From positions 237,672 to 301,671 of the forward strand of contig NZ_AYYR01000009.1 of assembly GCF_001435975.1 (NCBI RefSeq): DNA of 64,000 nt. The letters are read 5' to 3'. Position 1 is the first letter of the stretch; each line of letters starts with the position of its first letter. A program made the translations under genes and the position numbers. This DNA is from Secundilactobacillus collinoides DSM 20515 = JCM 1123 (lineage in GTDB: Bacteria > Bacillota > Bacilli > Lactobacillales > Lactobacillaceae). The notes beneath the pieces were generated by a model that worked only from the letters and a program-made list of their open reading frames with translations, was not told the origin of the DNA and searched no databases. This document shows positions 40,984-50,427 of this stretch, piece after piece.

Positions 40984-42511
40984 TGTGAATCGCGACTTAC
41001 CAGATGATTTAATGAAAGACTTAGACTACAAACCCTTTGAAACGACTGAGATCGGTAACCCCGATATCCAGCGCGTGGCACCTTCAGTTCACGTCTCGAC
41101 CGGTGATAATAAACTGGTTGACAGTATCAAACAGGTCGTGGCTGACACGGTCAAGGATGGCATGACCATCTCATTTCACCACCATTTCCGTAACGGAGAC
41201 TTTGTCTTTAACGAAGTGATGCGTGAGATCATTGATGCTGGTATTAAGAATTTAACCTTGGCACCATCTTCGCTGACGGGTGTCATGAACGACATGGTTA
41301 TCGAAGCTATTAAGGCCGGGACCATCACTAACATCACCAGTTCAGGGATGCGTGGCTCGTTGGGCGATTTTGTTTCCCATGGCGGGTTAAAGAACCCCGT
41401 TATTTTCCGTTCTCATGGGAACCGTGCCCGTTCAATCGAACACGGTGACATCAAAATTGACGTGGCTTTTCTCGGTGTTCCAAACGCTGATGAATTAGGA
41501 AATGCCAACGGGATGACAGGTAACGCTGTGTTTGGCTCATTGGGGTACGCCTTAATGGACGCCCAATACGCTAACAAGGTCGTTCTTTTGACCGACAACA
41601 TCGTTTCATACCCGAACACGCCTGCTTCAATCAAGCAGACCCAAGTGGATTACGTGGTTAAAGTTGACAAGGTCGGGGATCCAGATAAGATCGGTTCCGG
41701 TGCGACACGTTTCACCAAGGATCCTAAGGAATTGAAGATTGCTTCGACGGTTAACGATGTCATCGTCAACTCACCATACTTCAAGCAAGGTTTTTCATTC
41801 CAAACTGGTTCCGGTGGGGCAGCCTTAGCCGTTACCCGTTACTTGCGTCAGGCAATGCTGGACAACAAGATCACCGCATCATTTGCCCTTGGCGGCATCA
41901 CCAAGCCAACGACCGACCTATTGAAGGAAGGGTTAGTTGACAAGGTCATGGACGTTCAAGACTTTGATAAGGGTGCTGCTGAATCCATGCATTCAAACCC
42001 GAACCAACAAGAAATCGATGCGTCTTGGTATGCTGATCCTGATAACAAAGGGGCCATGGTTGACCAATTAGACGTTGCCATTCTGAGCGCTTTGGAAATC
42101 GACACCAAGTTCAACGTGAACGTCATGTCCGGTTCTGACGGTGTTATCCGTGGCGCCATCGGTGGTCACCAAGACGCCGGAACCGCTAAGCTGACCATTA
42201 TTTCGGCACCACTGGTTCGTGGTCGAATCGCAACTGTTGTGCCTGATGTTACGACGGTTGTCACCCCTGGAGATTCCGTTGACGTATTGGTTACCGAATA
42301 CGGAATTGCCATCAACCCTAAGCGCAAAGACTTGCAGGCATCCTTGAGTAATCTGCCCGGTGTTCCTGTCTTCACCATTGAAGAACTCCAGCAGCTTGCT
42401 GAAAAGAAGGTCGGCACGCCGAAGCCTTTGGCATTCACTGACCGCACTGTTGCGCTGATTGAATACCGTGACGGGACGATTATTGATACCATCAAAGAAG
42501 TTAAAGACTAG
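40973..42511 (+). CDS. citF: Citrate lyase alpha subunit (citrate:acetyl-ACP transferase)
   Basis: A 512-residue CoA-transferase-type subunit. It exchanges the acetyl group on the carrier for citrate to give citryl-ACP. Segments such as [19 protein letters not shown] and [20 protein letters not shown] are typical of CitF. The start is TTG 40973 with GGAGG 9 bases upstream, inside the end of citE. It is the last gene before a hairpin that separates the structural genes from the maturation genes citX and citG. Confidence 0.94.
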   Translation: MKNSVNRDLPDDLMKDLDYKPFETTEIGNPDIQRVAPSVHVSTGDNKLVDSIKQVVADTVKDGMTISFHHHFRNGDFVFNEVMREIIDAGIKNLTLAPSSLTGVMNDMVIEAIKAGTITNITSSGMRGSLGDFVSHGGLKNPVIFRSHGNRARSIEHGDIKIDVAFLGVPNADELGNANGMTGNAVFGSLGYALMDAQYANKVVLLTDNIVSYPNTPASIKQTQVDYVVKVDKVGDPDKIGSGATRFTKDPKELKIASTVNDVIVNSPYFKQGFSFQTGSGGAALAVTRYLRQAMLDNKITASFALGGITKPTTDLLKEGLVDKVMDVQDFDKGAAESMHSNPNQQEIDASWYADPDNKGAMVDQLDVAILSALEIDTKFNVNVMSGSDGVIRGAIGGHQDAGTAKLTIISAPLVRGRIATVVPDVTTVVTPGDSVDVLVTEYGIAINPKRKDLQASLSNLPGVPVFTIEELQQLAEKKVGTPKPLAFTDRTVALIEYRDGTIIDTIKEVKD

Positions 42512-42791
42512 GAATTTTTGGGCACTTTCGCGGTCTGCATCGCGTTGGCACGTTGCTGTATATCACTGACCAGGTGCTAACGTCTCCTTCTTTGTGAAGC
42601 ATTTAAAGAGGGTTTCTGCCAGTTTTCGGAGAATTGACTCTCACTGGCAAATAATACCGGCGAGTCTGAATCCTTCGGCAACAGCCGTGCCCTTTTTTCC
42701 AAAAACGAATCCATTAATATAAACAAAAGACGCCCGATAGTTGCACAAGTTGTGTTTCCGTTGGGCGTTTTTTCAAGAGAGGAATTACAAC
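42512..42791 (+). promoter_or_regulatory. citF-citX leader with hairpins
   Basis: About 280 bases with a TGCCAGT...ACTGGCA stem (42617-42649) and a terminator-like hairpin at 42724-42774 just before the citX ribosome site. No T-box or known riboswitch motif is visible. It may separate a citXG-specific promoter or act as an attenuator. Confidence 0.45.
42724..42774 (+). terminator. Terminator/attenuator between citF and citX
   Basis: Stem AAAGACGCCC with GGGCGTTTTTT ending only about 4 bases before the citX ribosome-binding site, so it ends citF transcription or attenuates citXG. Confidence 0.65.
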
Positions 42792-43352
42792 ATGACGTCC
42801 ATTTTTCAAACGGGTCAGCCACAGGAAATTGTGGATGTCCTTAAAAACCGGGATGAACGGGTTGCTTATCAGCAGGCTGTTTTAACGAAGTATCCCCAAA
42901 CTACCTTACTGGCAATTAAACTGAATATTCCTGGTCCTATTAAAAATAATGAAGCCATTCGCGCAATTTTTGACGCCGGAATGCTGCGGTTTTACGACGC
43001 GTTAGTGAAGGTGACGACTGATTTTACAACGTTGGCACAGTGGGACAAACCAACTGGTAACGAGCTCTTTATTCGCACTGATATGGACGCGCTGACAATC
43101 AAGAAGCTTGCCGTTGACTTTGAAGACCATGATACGCTGGGCCGGCTGTTTGATGTGGACGTGATGAGTACGGCAGCGGATCACTCCCTATCACGGGCGG
43201 ACATGGGTTTACCTGTGCGCAAGTGTTTGATCTGCGACCGAATCGCGAAGGACTGCGCGCGTTCACGCCGTCATTCCGTTGCTGAATTACAAGCTAAGAT
43301 CAGTACCCTTTATACCCAAGAATTTGAAACAAGCGGCGGGGTGATCGATTGA
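42792..43352 (+). CDS. citX: Apo-citrate lyase phosphoribosyl-dephospho-CoA transferase
   Basis: A 186-residue CitX. It transfers the prosthetic group to CitD and adds the nucleotide. The LGRLFDVDV segment (nucleotidyltransferase acidic motif) and the cysteine-rich RKCLICDRIAKDCARSRRHS near the C-terminus are diagnostic. ATG 42792 has GAGG upstream; the longer frame from 42741 crosses the terminator hairpin and is rejected. In several LAB citX and citG are fused; here they are separate genes that overlap by four bases (TTGA). Confidence 0.9.
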   Translation: MTSIFQTGQPQEIVDVLKNRDERVAYQQAVLTKYPQTTLLAIKLNIPGPIKNNEAIRAIFDAGMLRFYDALVKVTTDFTTLAQWDKPTGNELFIRTDMDALTIKKLAVDFEDHDTLGRLFDVDVMSTAADHSLSRADMGLPVRKCLICDRIAKDCARSRRHSVAELQAKISTLYTQEFETSGGVID

Positions 43353-44194
43353 GCCAGGAAGCCATTGTGAGTGCTGCCTTGCGGGCACTGCTGTATGAAG
43401 TGACCGTTAACCCGAAGCCCGGGTTGGTGGATCCCGTTTCAAATGGCCCGCACCCTGATATGAACGCGTTTATGTTTATTGATAGTGCGGTGAGCCTGCG
43501 GGCCTACTTTGAAGAATGTGCACGGTTGGGCACAGCGTTTACTGGTCATGATCTAACGGCATTGTTTGCCCAGATCAGACCAGTGGGTGTCCAGGCGGAG
43601 AAAACGATGTTTCAGGCGACCCGCAACACGAATACGCATAAGGGTGCCATTTTTTCGCTGGGTATTCTGGTTACCGCTGCCGCGTACCAGGGTGACGGGA
43701 CCACGAATGAACTGATGCAGATCGTCCGGCAAATGCTGACGGGACTGACGAAAAATGATTTCGTCGGGTTGCCTGACAAGCCGGAAGCGGAACTAACTGC
43801 CGGTGAACGCCAATTCTTGAAGTATGGTATCAAGGGTATTCGGGGCGAAGCAGAAGCCGGCTATCCAACGGTGATGACTTACGCGCTGCCCGAATTACGG
43901 CAAAGTGTCGGGACAATCAATCAGCGCCTGTTAGACGTATTGCTGACCATCGTGCGCCATTCGGTGGACACGAACCTCGTTAAGCGTGCAAAGTCCGACA
44001 GTATCATTGATTGGGCGCACGACCAGGCCGACCGCTACTTTGAATGGGGCGGCAGCAAAACGGCCGAGGGCATGACGTTCTTACATGAGCTCAATGCAAC
44101 GTTTACCGAACGTCATTTGAGTTTGGGCGGGTCGGCTGATTTGCTGATCCTGACCATCTTTCTTGGCATTCGTGAAGGTATTCTGATCAGCTAA
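43349..44194 (+). CDS. citG: Triphosphoribosyl-dephospho-CoA synthase
   Basis: A 281-residue CitG that makes the citrate lyase prosthetic-group precursor from ATP and dephospho-CoA. NPKPGLVDPVSNGPHPDM near residues 22-39 and the ATRNTNTHKGAIF segment are family motifs. The start is TTG 43349, overlapping the citX stop, with GGGGTG upstream. It completes the set needed for active citrate lyase in this window. No citS/citP-type citrate carrier is adjacent; the DASS transporters are the candidate importers. Confidence 0.92.
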   Translation: MSQEAIVSAALRALLYEVTVNPKPGLVDPVSNGPHPDMNAFMFIDSAVSLRAYFEECARLGTAFTGHDLTALFAQIRPVGVQAEKTMFQATRNTNTHKGAIFSLGILVTAAAYQGDGTTNELMQIVRQMLTGLTKNDFVGLPDKPEAELTAGERQFLKYGIKGIRGEAEAGYPTVMTYALPELRQSVGTINQRLLDVLLTIVRHSVDTNLVKRAKSDSIIDWAHDQADRYFEWGGSKTAEGMTFLHELNATFTERHLSLGGSADLLILTIFLGIREGILIS

Positions 44195-44368
44195 TTTAAC
44201 CAAGTACACCACAATGTTGCCAGAACGGTCGTGACAATATTAATGTGAAAAGACAAACTGACCGTAAAAAATATTTTATTTCTCAAAAATATCTGAATCA
44301 TGGAATTATATCAGTCTTAAACGCTGTTATATCAACAATATAAGCAATGATTATAGGTTGGCAAAGGT

Positions 44369-44398
44369 TTGACTATAATCATCGAAGGCCGGTAAGAT
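44369..44398 (+). promoter_or_regulatory. Candidate fumC promoter
   Basis: TTGACT at 44369-44374 and TAAGAT at 44393-44398, spacer 18 bases, 87 bases before fumC. A cre-like TTAAAACGGTTTCA (44449-44462), off-consensus at one fixed position, lies just before the ribosome site. Confidence 0.45.
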
Positions 44399-44484
44399 TA
44401 GTGACATAGGGAATATTTGAGCAATAAAATTATTTTTTTCACAAATAATTAAAACGGTTTCAAAAACTATGGAGGTTTTACATC

Positions 44485-45873
44485 ATGACAGAAGATTATC
44501 GGATTGAATCAGATACCATCGGTGAAGTTAAGATTCCAGCAACTGCATTATGGGGCGCCCAAACGGAACGGAGTCGTAACAACTTCCCAACCGGTGCCAA
44601 GATGCCGCTTGAAATCATCAAGGCCTTGCTACAGATCAAGAAGGCTGCTGCCATTGCGAACAAGGAAGTTGAGGCTATTGAAGGCCAAAAAGCTGATTTG
44701 ATCGTGAAAGCCATCGATACTTTATTAGCCCTGGATGACGAAGATCTGCGCAAGGACTTTCCACTGGTGGTTTACCAAACCGGTTCCGGGACCCAAACCA
44801 ACATGAACGTTAACGAAGTCGTTGCCCATCAAGCTGCTAAGATCAACGCTGACATCGAAATTTTACCAAACGATGATGTCAACCATGGTCAAAGTTCAAA
44901 CGATATTTTTCCAACGGCGATGAACTTGACCGCTGCCGCTGCTGTCAATCGTTTGGAAGCATCATTACAACATTTAATTGATGAATTAAAAAAGAAGCAA
45001 GAAAAATACTGGACCACGGTTAAAATTGGCCGGACCCACTTGCAAGATGCTACGCCATTGACATTTGGCCAAGAAGTCAGCGGCTGGGTCAGTGCGCTGG
45101 AACATGATCTAGGGTACATTCAAACGTTGAGTCAAACTTTAAGTGAAATCGCCATGGGCGGGACTGCCGTTGGGACTGGTTTGAACGCTGCGCCTCACTT
45201 TGCTGACATCATTGCCGAAAAGATGAGCGATTTGTACGGCTTGAAGTTTACCGCCGACAGCAACAAGTTTTACGGTCTGGCTCACCACTCAGGGTTGAAC
45301 GTGGTCCATGGGGCCATCAAGACCTTGGCAAGTGATCTGATGAAGATCGCCAATGATGTGCGTTTCTTAGCCAGCGGTCCACGTGCCGGCTACGACGAAT
45401 TGAACATTCCTGCAAACGAACCAGGTTCATCGATCATGCCCGGGAAAGTTAACCCAACACAAGCTGAAGCAATTACTATGGCAGCCGTTCGGGTCATGGG
45501 AAACGACGTTGTGGTTAACGTGGCTTCCAGTCAGGGTAACTTTGAAATGAACGTCTACAAGCCAGTGCTTATCGATGCCTTCTTGGAATCAGCTGAACTG
45601 CTTGAAGGAACCATGCGCGGATTTGCTGACAAGATGATTGCCGGCTTGACCGTCAACGCTGCCCGGATGGAAGAATTAGTCGACAACTCATTGATGACTG
45701 TGACGGCTTTGTCACCACACATCGGCTACCACGAAAGTGCAACTATTGCGCAAACTGCTGAAAAAGACGGCACCACGTTAAAGGTTGCTGCTTTGAAGTC
45801 TGGACTGGTTACAGAAGAACAATTTGATAAGTGGGTCGTTCCGATTGATATGACCAACATTAACCAAAAATAG
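44485..45873 (+). CDS. fumC: Fumarate hydratase, class II
   Basis: Interconverts malate and fumarate; iron-independent cytoplasmic tetramer. The 462-residue protein has NMNVNEV, NDDVNHGQSSND and the catalytic loop GSSIMPGKVNPTQAEA near 315-330, whose PGKVNPTQ marks fumarase rather than aspartase. TGGAGG lies before the ATG. In a cell fermenting citrate it runs from malate to fumarate and feeds the fumarate reductase gene that follows. A hairpin repeat separates the two. Confidence 0.93.
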   Translation: MTEDYRIESDTIGEVKIPATALWGAQTERSRNNFPTGAKMPLEIIKALLQIKKAAAIANKEVEAIEGQKADLIVKAIDTLLALDDEDLRKDFPLVVYQTGSGTQTNMNVNEVVAHQAAKINADIEILPNDDVNHGQSSNDIFPTAMNLTAAAAVNRLEASLQHLIDELKKKQEKYWTTVKIGRTHLQDATPLTFGQEVSGWVSALEHDLGYIQTLSQTLSEIAMGGTAVGTGLNAAPHFADIIAEKMSDLYGLKFTADSNKFYGLAHHSGLNVVHGAIKTLASDLMKIANDVRFLASGPRAGYDELNIPANEPGSSIMPGKVNPTQAEAITMAAVRVMGNDVVVNVASSQGNFEMNVYKPVLIDAFLESAELLEGTMRGFADKMIAGLTVNAARMEELVDNSLMTVTALSPHIGYHESATIAQTAEKDGTTLKVAALKSGLVTEEQFDKWVVPIDMTNINQK

Positions 45874-46000
45874 CGTGTGGAAGAAGGCGGTTGAGGGCGG
45901 AGCAGAAGACGCTTTCGGCAGGAAATCCTTGTTTTGGATTTCGTGTTGGAGGTGGTTTCTGCAGTCGCCCTCAACTTTCTGAAACACGTTTCAGCTAGGC
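45874..46000 (+). repeat. Long-hairpin intergenic repeat, copy F
   Basis: Begins at the fumC stop: left end GTGTGGAAGAAGGCGGTTGA, right end TCTGAAACACGTTTCAGC. The core (CAGAAGACGCTTTCGG ... GGTTTCTGC) is strongly diverged from copies D and E. Confidence 0.65.
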
Positions 46001-46059
46001 AAAATAGAACTTCCTAGCCAGCAAACAGCGCATTAAAACAAATCAAAAGAGGTAAAATC

Positions 46060-47448
46060 ATGGCTGAAAAATTCACTTTCACACCAACAGATATTAGCAC
46101 GTTAAAAGATCACTATGACGTTATCGTAATCGGTTCCGGCGGGGCCGGCTTGACGGCTGCCATTCAAGCCCATGAATTAGGGTTGAAACCCGTCATTCTT
46201 GAAAAGATGGACAAGATCGGCGGCAACACCACCCGAGCCTCATCAGGAATGAACGCTGCCGAAACGCTGGTTCAATTGAAGCATGGCATCGTTGACAGTT
46301 TTGAAGACTTTTACGCTGAAACCTACAAGGGCGGCGGCGAAAAGAACAACACCGAACTGTTGAAGTTCTTCTCTGAACATGGCGCCTTAGCCATTGATTG
46401 GTTAGCGGACCACGGCATTCATTTGGATGACATTACCATTACCGGTGGGATGAGTGTTATGCGGACCCACCGTCCCAGTTCTTTAGCCCCGATCGGCGGT
46501 TTTCTGGTCACCGAATTTTTGAAACAGGTTGCCAAAGCAGGAATCCCATTGTTTACCGGCGTTAAAGTTACTGAACTGGTCAAGGACGGCGACAAGGTCG
46601 ATGCTGTTAAGTTAGACATTGCCGGCAAAACCAGTGAATTGAAGGCCGATGCAGTGATCTTGGCTACTGGTGGTTTCGGTGCCAACCAAGAATTGTTGAC
46701 GAAGTTCCGGCCTGATCTGAAGGGCTACAAGACCACCAACCAGCCAGGTGCAACTGGCGACGGGATCAATTTCGCCCACGCATTAGGGGCTAAGTTAGTG
46801 GATATGGATCAAGTCCAGGTCCACCCAACCGTTCAACAAGACACGCCGCACGCTTACCTGATCGGTGAAGCTGTTCGTGGTGAAGGTGCCATTTTGGTCA
46901 ACAAGCATGGCGACCGGTTCACCAACGAACTGGACACCCGGAAGAACGTTACCGCTGCCATTGATGCCTTGAAAGAGGGCGGCGCCTACCTGATTTTTGA
47001 CCAAGGTATCCGGGACCGGGTCAAGGCCGTTGAATTCTACGACCATGTTGGATTAGTTACTACTGGTAAGACAACGGATGACCTGGCTGATCAACTTGGC
47101 TTTGATAAGACCGCGCTGAACAATGCCGTTTCAACCTGGAACAAGGCTGTTGCTGCTAAAAACGATGCCGAATTCGGCCGGACAACGGGGATGGAACGTG
47201 ATATTGAACACGCGCCATTCTTCGCTATCCATATCGCCCCAGCTGTGCACTACACTATGGGCGGTATCGCCATCAACCACAAGACCGAGGTGCTGGATGA
47301 AAACGGTCAAGCAATCACCGGCCTTTTCGCAGCTGGCGAAATCGTTGGCGGTTTGCACGGGAATAACCGAATCGGCGGGAACTCGATTGCTGAAACTGTT
47401 ATTTTTGGTCGGCAAGCAGGGCAGCAGGTTTATAAGTATATTAAGTAA
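46060..47448 (+). CDS. Soluble fumarate reductase flavoprotein subunit
   Basis: A 462-residue flavocytochrome c-type flavoprotein without haem or FMN-attachment domains. It should reduce fumarate to succinate. The FAD motif VIGSGGAG lies at 23-30, with GGNTTRASSGMNA after it. Catalytic-region segments are VQVHPT, GEAVRGEGAI, HYTMGG and the C-terminal HGNNRIGGNS. The source of electrons is not encoded nearby; NADH through free flavins or another subunit is possible. It is directly downstream of fumC and completes an oxaloacetate-malate-fumarate-succinate series in this window. Confidence 0.88.
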   Translation: MAEKFTFTPTDISTLKDHYDVIVIGSGGAGLTAAIQAHELGLKPVILEKMDKIGGNTTRASSGMNAAETLVQLKHGIVDSFEDFYAETYKGGGEKNNTELLKFFSEHGALAIDWLADHGIHLDDITITGGMSVMRTHRPSSLAPIGGFLVTEFLKQVAKAGIPLFTGVKVTELVKDGDKVDAVKLDIAGKTSELKADAVILATGGFGANQELLTKFRPDLKGYKTTNQPGATGDGINFAHALGAKLVDMDQVQVHPTVQQDTPHAYLIGEAVRGEGAILVNKHGDRFTNELDTRKNVTAAIDALKEGGAYLIFDQGIRDRVKAVEFYDHVGLVTTGKTTDDLADQLGFDKTALNNAVSTWNKAVAAKNDAEFGRTTGMERDIEHAPFFAIHIAPAVHYTMGGIAINHKTEVLDENGQAITGLFAAGEIVGGLHGNNRIGGNSIAETVIFGRQAGQQVYKYIK

Positions 47449-47464
47449 GGAATTTCTAAGTTTT

Positions 47465-47498
47465 AAAAAGGCCGGGCAATTGAGCTCGACCTTTTTTG
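47465..47498. terminator. Bidirectional terminator after fumarate reductase
   Basis: Imperfect stem AAAAAGGCCG...CGACCTTTTTT between the fumarate reductase and the convergent LysR gene. Confidence 0.75.
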
Positions 47499-47513
47499 TA
47501 TACTTATATCAAA

Positions 47514-48377
47514 TCATAATAGAACTGCATTTTCTTTAATAAAGGATACGAAGCTGGCTACTGCCGGTGACCGTAGACTATTTTCGTAATAACATAGCCA
47601 AGTCGAACGGGTGAAGTCCTTGCCATTTTGCCACCTAAGAGGTTTGACATATCCCTTGAAATTCTTGAGTACGATCTTTGGGAGAATTGCCCAACCAAGA
47701 CCAGCAGAAACAAATGCTAAAGCTGTGTCTATATTGCTAGCAGTCATTCTGACTGGTGGTAAAGCAGAAAAACGCTCATTATACCAGTGTTCAATTTGAC
47801 CCTTTAAATAAGGGTCAGTATTGTATTCAATATAATCAGATTGTTGCAACTCATCAAACGAAATTTTGGATAGATTGGCTAGACAAAGCGGTTCATCAGC
47901 GAGAAGTTGTTTGCCGTCGTTCCATGCATAACCTTCTCGAAGTATAGCTACCGGAGTTTCCTGATTTTTTAGGAGCGGATACACATCCCAGCTCCGACCG
48001 GTTTTAACACTGATGTTAACTTGAGGATTCAATTCTAGATATTTTTTAAGTAGATCCGGTAGTCTAAATCTAGCAAAAATAGACGTTACACCAATCGTTA
48101 ATGAGCCATGAATCTCATCACTAGTCGACAATAAATCTGCCTGTAATGCTTGATAATCGTTTTTAAGTATCTGACAGTGTTGAATGAATTTGCGACCGTT
48201 TGGGGTAAATTCAATCCCACTGTGTTCGCGAATGAGCAGATCTGTGCCGAATTCATCTTCTACTTTTTTAATTCGGTTAGTCAGCGCTGGCTGAGAGAGG
48301 TACAATCGTTGTGCCGTTTTTGTAATGTTTTTTTGGTCGTATAGCGCTAACCAAAGCTCGACATCTTTAAAATCCAT
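47514..48377 (-). CDS. LysR-family regulator of the aconitase-like operon
   Basis: A 287-residue LysR regulator: HTH segment ITKTAQRLYLSQPALTNRIK at about residues 18-37 and a C-terminal effector domain. It is divergent from the two-aconitase operon and shares a 115-base gap with a palindrome, so it probably senses the pathway substrate. ATG 48377 has GGAGG 8 bases upstream, which favours it over the start at 48392. Its AT-rich codon use resembles the island genes rather than the citrate cluster on its right. Confidence 0.86.
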   Translation of the reverse strand: MDFKDVELWLALYDQKNITKTAQRLYLSQPALTNRIKKVEDEFGTDLLIREHSGIEFTPNGRKFIQHCQILKNDYQALQADLLSTSDEIHGSLTIGVTSIFARFRLPDLLKKYLELNPQVNISVKTGRSWDVYPLLKNQETPVAILREGYAWNDGKQLLADEPLCLANLSKISFDELQQSDYIEYNTDPYLKGQIEHWYNERFSALPPVRMTASNIDTALAFVSAGLGWAILPKIVLKNFKGYVKPLRWQNGKDFTRSTWLCYYENSLRSPAVASFVSFIKENAVLL

Positions 48378-48420
48378 TACAGAGTCCTCCATAACTTATT
48401 GTAATCGCTAACATAATAAT

Positions 48421-48440
48421 ACCATATTTTACATTATGGT
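48421..48440. promoter_or_regulatory. Candidate LysR operator ACCATA-N8-TATGGT
   Basis: A 20-base site with perfect 6-bp arms, midway in the short divergent gap between the LysR gene and the aconitase-like operon. Confidence 0.5.
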
Positions 48441-48492
48441 TGATACACCTTATTCTTAACATGTAAACAAAATCACAAATGGGGTGAACAAC

Positions 48493-50427
48493 ATGGGTTT
48501 AACAGTAGCAGAAAAATGTATTCAAAACTCAATTGTCTACGGTGATATGACAAAGCGTGGCAGTCGAATCGGCATCCATGCCCATCAAACACTAGGACAC
48601 GATTTGAACGCAATTATGACTTTTCTAGCTCTCAATCAGTTAGGAATTGATCATGTTAAAACGGAACTCTCTGTACAATACATGGATCACAATATGATTC
48701 AAGCGGATTATAAAAATGCTGATGACCATCGCTTCTTACAGGAAATGACAGCAAAATATGGTGTGGTCTGCGCACGTCCCGGGAGTGGCATTTGTCACCA
48801 GCTTCACCTCGAACATTTTGGTATTCCGGGTAAAACGCTTATCGGTGGTGACTCACACACGCCTTGTCAAGGCGGTTTAGGAATGTTTGCCGTTGGCGTT
48901 GGTGGTTTTGATGCTGCCATGGCGATGGCAGGCGAACCTTTATATATCAAAATGCCATACATTATCAACATCCATCTTACTGGTCATTTACCAGCAAAGG
49001 TTTCTGCAAAGAATGTCATTCTTGAAGTACTTCGAAGAATTGATGTTAAAGGTGGTGTAGGAAAAGTTCTTGAATATAGTGGTCCTGGTGTTAAGACGCT
49101 GAACGTTGCGGAACGGTCTACAATTACGAACATGGGTGCAGAAACGGGTGCTACTACATCAATTTTTCCGAGTGACGAAAACACAAAAGCTTGGATGCGC
49201 GCTTATCATCGTGAGGAAGATTGGATTCCTTTAAGTGCTGATGAAGATGCTCATTATGATGAGGTAATGGAAATTAACTTGAACGAGCTTGAACCTCTTA
49301 TTGCATTACCTTCTTCACCGGGAAAAGTCGTTCCAGTCCGAGAGGTTGCCGGTCGCAAAATTGATCAAGTGATGCTAGGAAGTTGTACGAATACTGCATT
49401 GAATGATATGAAGTCAATTGCGAATATCATGGAAGGCCATACAATCAGTGATTCAGTGGACGCGGCACTTTATCCTTCAACTAGAACTGTCATTGCAGAA
49501 AGTATCAAGCGTGGGTACTTCAATTCGATTGTTGACTCTGGTGTTCGAATTTTTGAACCAATGTGCGGTGGATGCAATGGTTGTGGGTTTGCACCACAAA
49601 CTAAAGGTGTTTCTATTCGAACCACACCGAGAAATTTTCCAGGTCGTAGTGGTACTAAAGATGATCAAGTATACTTGGCAGCCCCTGAAACAGCCGCTGT
49701 TTCTGCTATCACTGGAGAGATAACGGATCCACGAGATGTTGATATTCCAGAATTTAGTTACGAGTTGCCAGATTCGTTTATCGAACCCTCTAATTTATTT
49801 TATACACCACATTACGTTGACGAAGTTCATTACGGCCCAAATTTGAAACCGATTCCAAAATTTGGTAAGCACGACAGTGTTGAATCTGGTGAAGTACTTT
49901 TGAAGTTGCCAGACAATATTACTACGGATCATATTTGTCCTGCTGGTGCGCTTTACCTGCCAATTCGCTCAAATATACCAGAAATTTCCAAACACTCTTT
50001 CATGACTATTGATTTAACTTTTCCGGATCGTGCCAAGGCTGCTGAAGGCGGTGTTCTTGTTGCGGGTGAAAATTATGGTCAAGGATCAAGTCGTGAACAA
50101 GCTGCGATTATTCCACGTTTCTTAGGAATCAAGGCTATTTTAGCTAAAGACTTTGCTCGTTTGCATCTTGCCAACCTAGTCAACTGGGGTGTCGTCCCTC
50201 TAACTTTCAAGAGTGATGATGATTATCAGGCTATCGACCAAGGCGATACGCTCACGGTAAAGTTAGACGAGATGCAAGCAGGTCAAGATGTAACTGTTAT
50301 CAATGAAACAAAAGGAGCGACCTTCACTGTTAGCTCACCGTTGAGTACGGAAGATATTGAGACGGTAAAATGGGGTGGCCGCTTGAATCAAATGCGAAAT
50401 AGGAGTGATAGCCATGTTACTGCATGA
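48493..50427 (+). CDS. Aconitase-superfamily hydratase (aconitate hydratase-like)
   Basis: A 644-residue [4Fe-4S] hydro-lyase. The cluster ligands are visible: Cys298 in GSCTN, and Cys358 and Cys361 in MCGGCNGC, with an extra Cys364. The swivel domain at the C-terminus contains the GQGSSREQAA active-site loop. GGDSHTPCQGGLGMFAVGVG is the conserved substrate loop near 118-137. Length and layout fit the shorter bacterial aconitase/homoaconitase group. It could isomerise citrate and isocitrate or a related tricarboxylate. ATG 48493 has GGGGTG 6 bases upstream. It overlaps the second hydratase by 14 bases. Confidence 0.85.
   Translation: MGLTVAEKCIQNSIVYGDMTKRGSRIGIHAHQTLGHDLNAIMTFLALNQLGIDHVKTELSVQYMDHNMIQADYKNADDHRFLQEMTAKYGVVCARPGSGICHQLHLEHFGIPGKTLIGGDSHTPCQGGLGMFAVGVGGFDAAMAMAGEPLYIKMPYIINIHLTGHLPAKVSAKNVILEVLRRIDVKGGVGKVLEYSGPGVKTLNVAERSTITNMGAETGATTSIFPSDENTKAWMRAYHREEDWIPLSADEDAHYDEVMEINLNELEPLIALPSSPGKVVPVREVAGRKIDQVMLGSCTNTALNDMKSIANIMEGHTISDSVDAALYPSTRTVIAESIKRGYFNSIVDSGVRIFEPMCGGCNGCGFAPQTKGVSIRTTPRNFPGRSGTKDDQVYLAAPETAAVSAITGEITDPRDVDIPEFSYELPDSFIEPSNLFYTPHYVDEVHYGPNLKPIPKFGKHDSVESGEVLLKLPDNITTDHICPAGALYLPIRSNIPEISKHSFMTIDLTFPDRAKAAEGGVLVAGENYGQGSSREQAAIIPRFLGIKAILAKDFARLHLANLVNWGVVPLTFKSDDDYQAIDQGDTLTVKLDEMQAGQDVTVINETKGATFTVSSPLSTEDIETVKWGGRLNQMRNRSDSHVTA

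Noticed and set aside
42512-42791. T-box or known riboswitch before citX
   Set aside because: No T-box sequence, specifier stem or recognisable aptamer motif was found; only generic hairpins.
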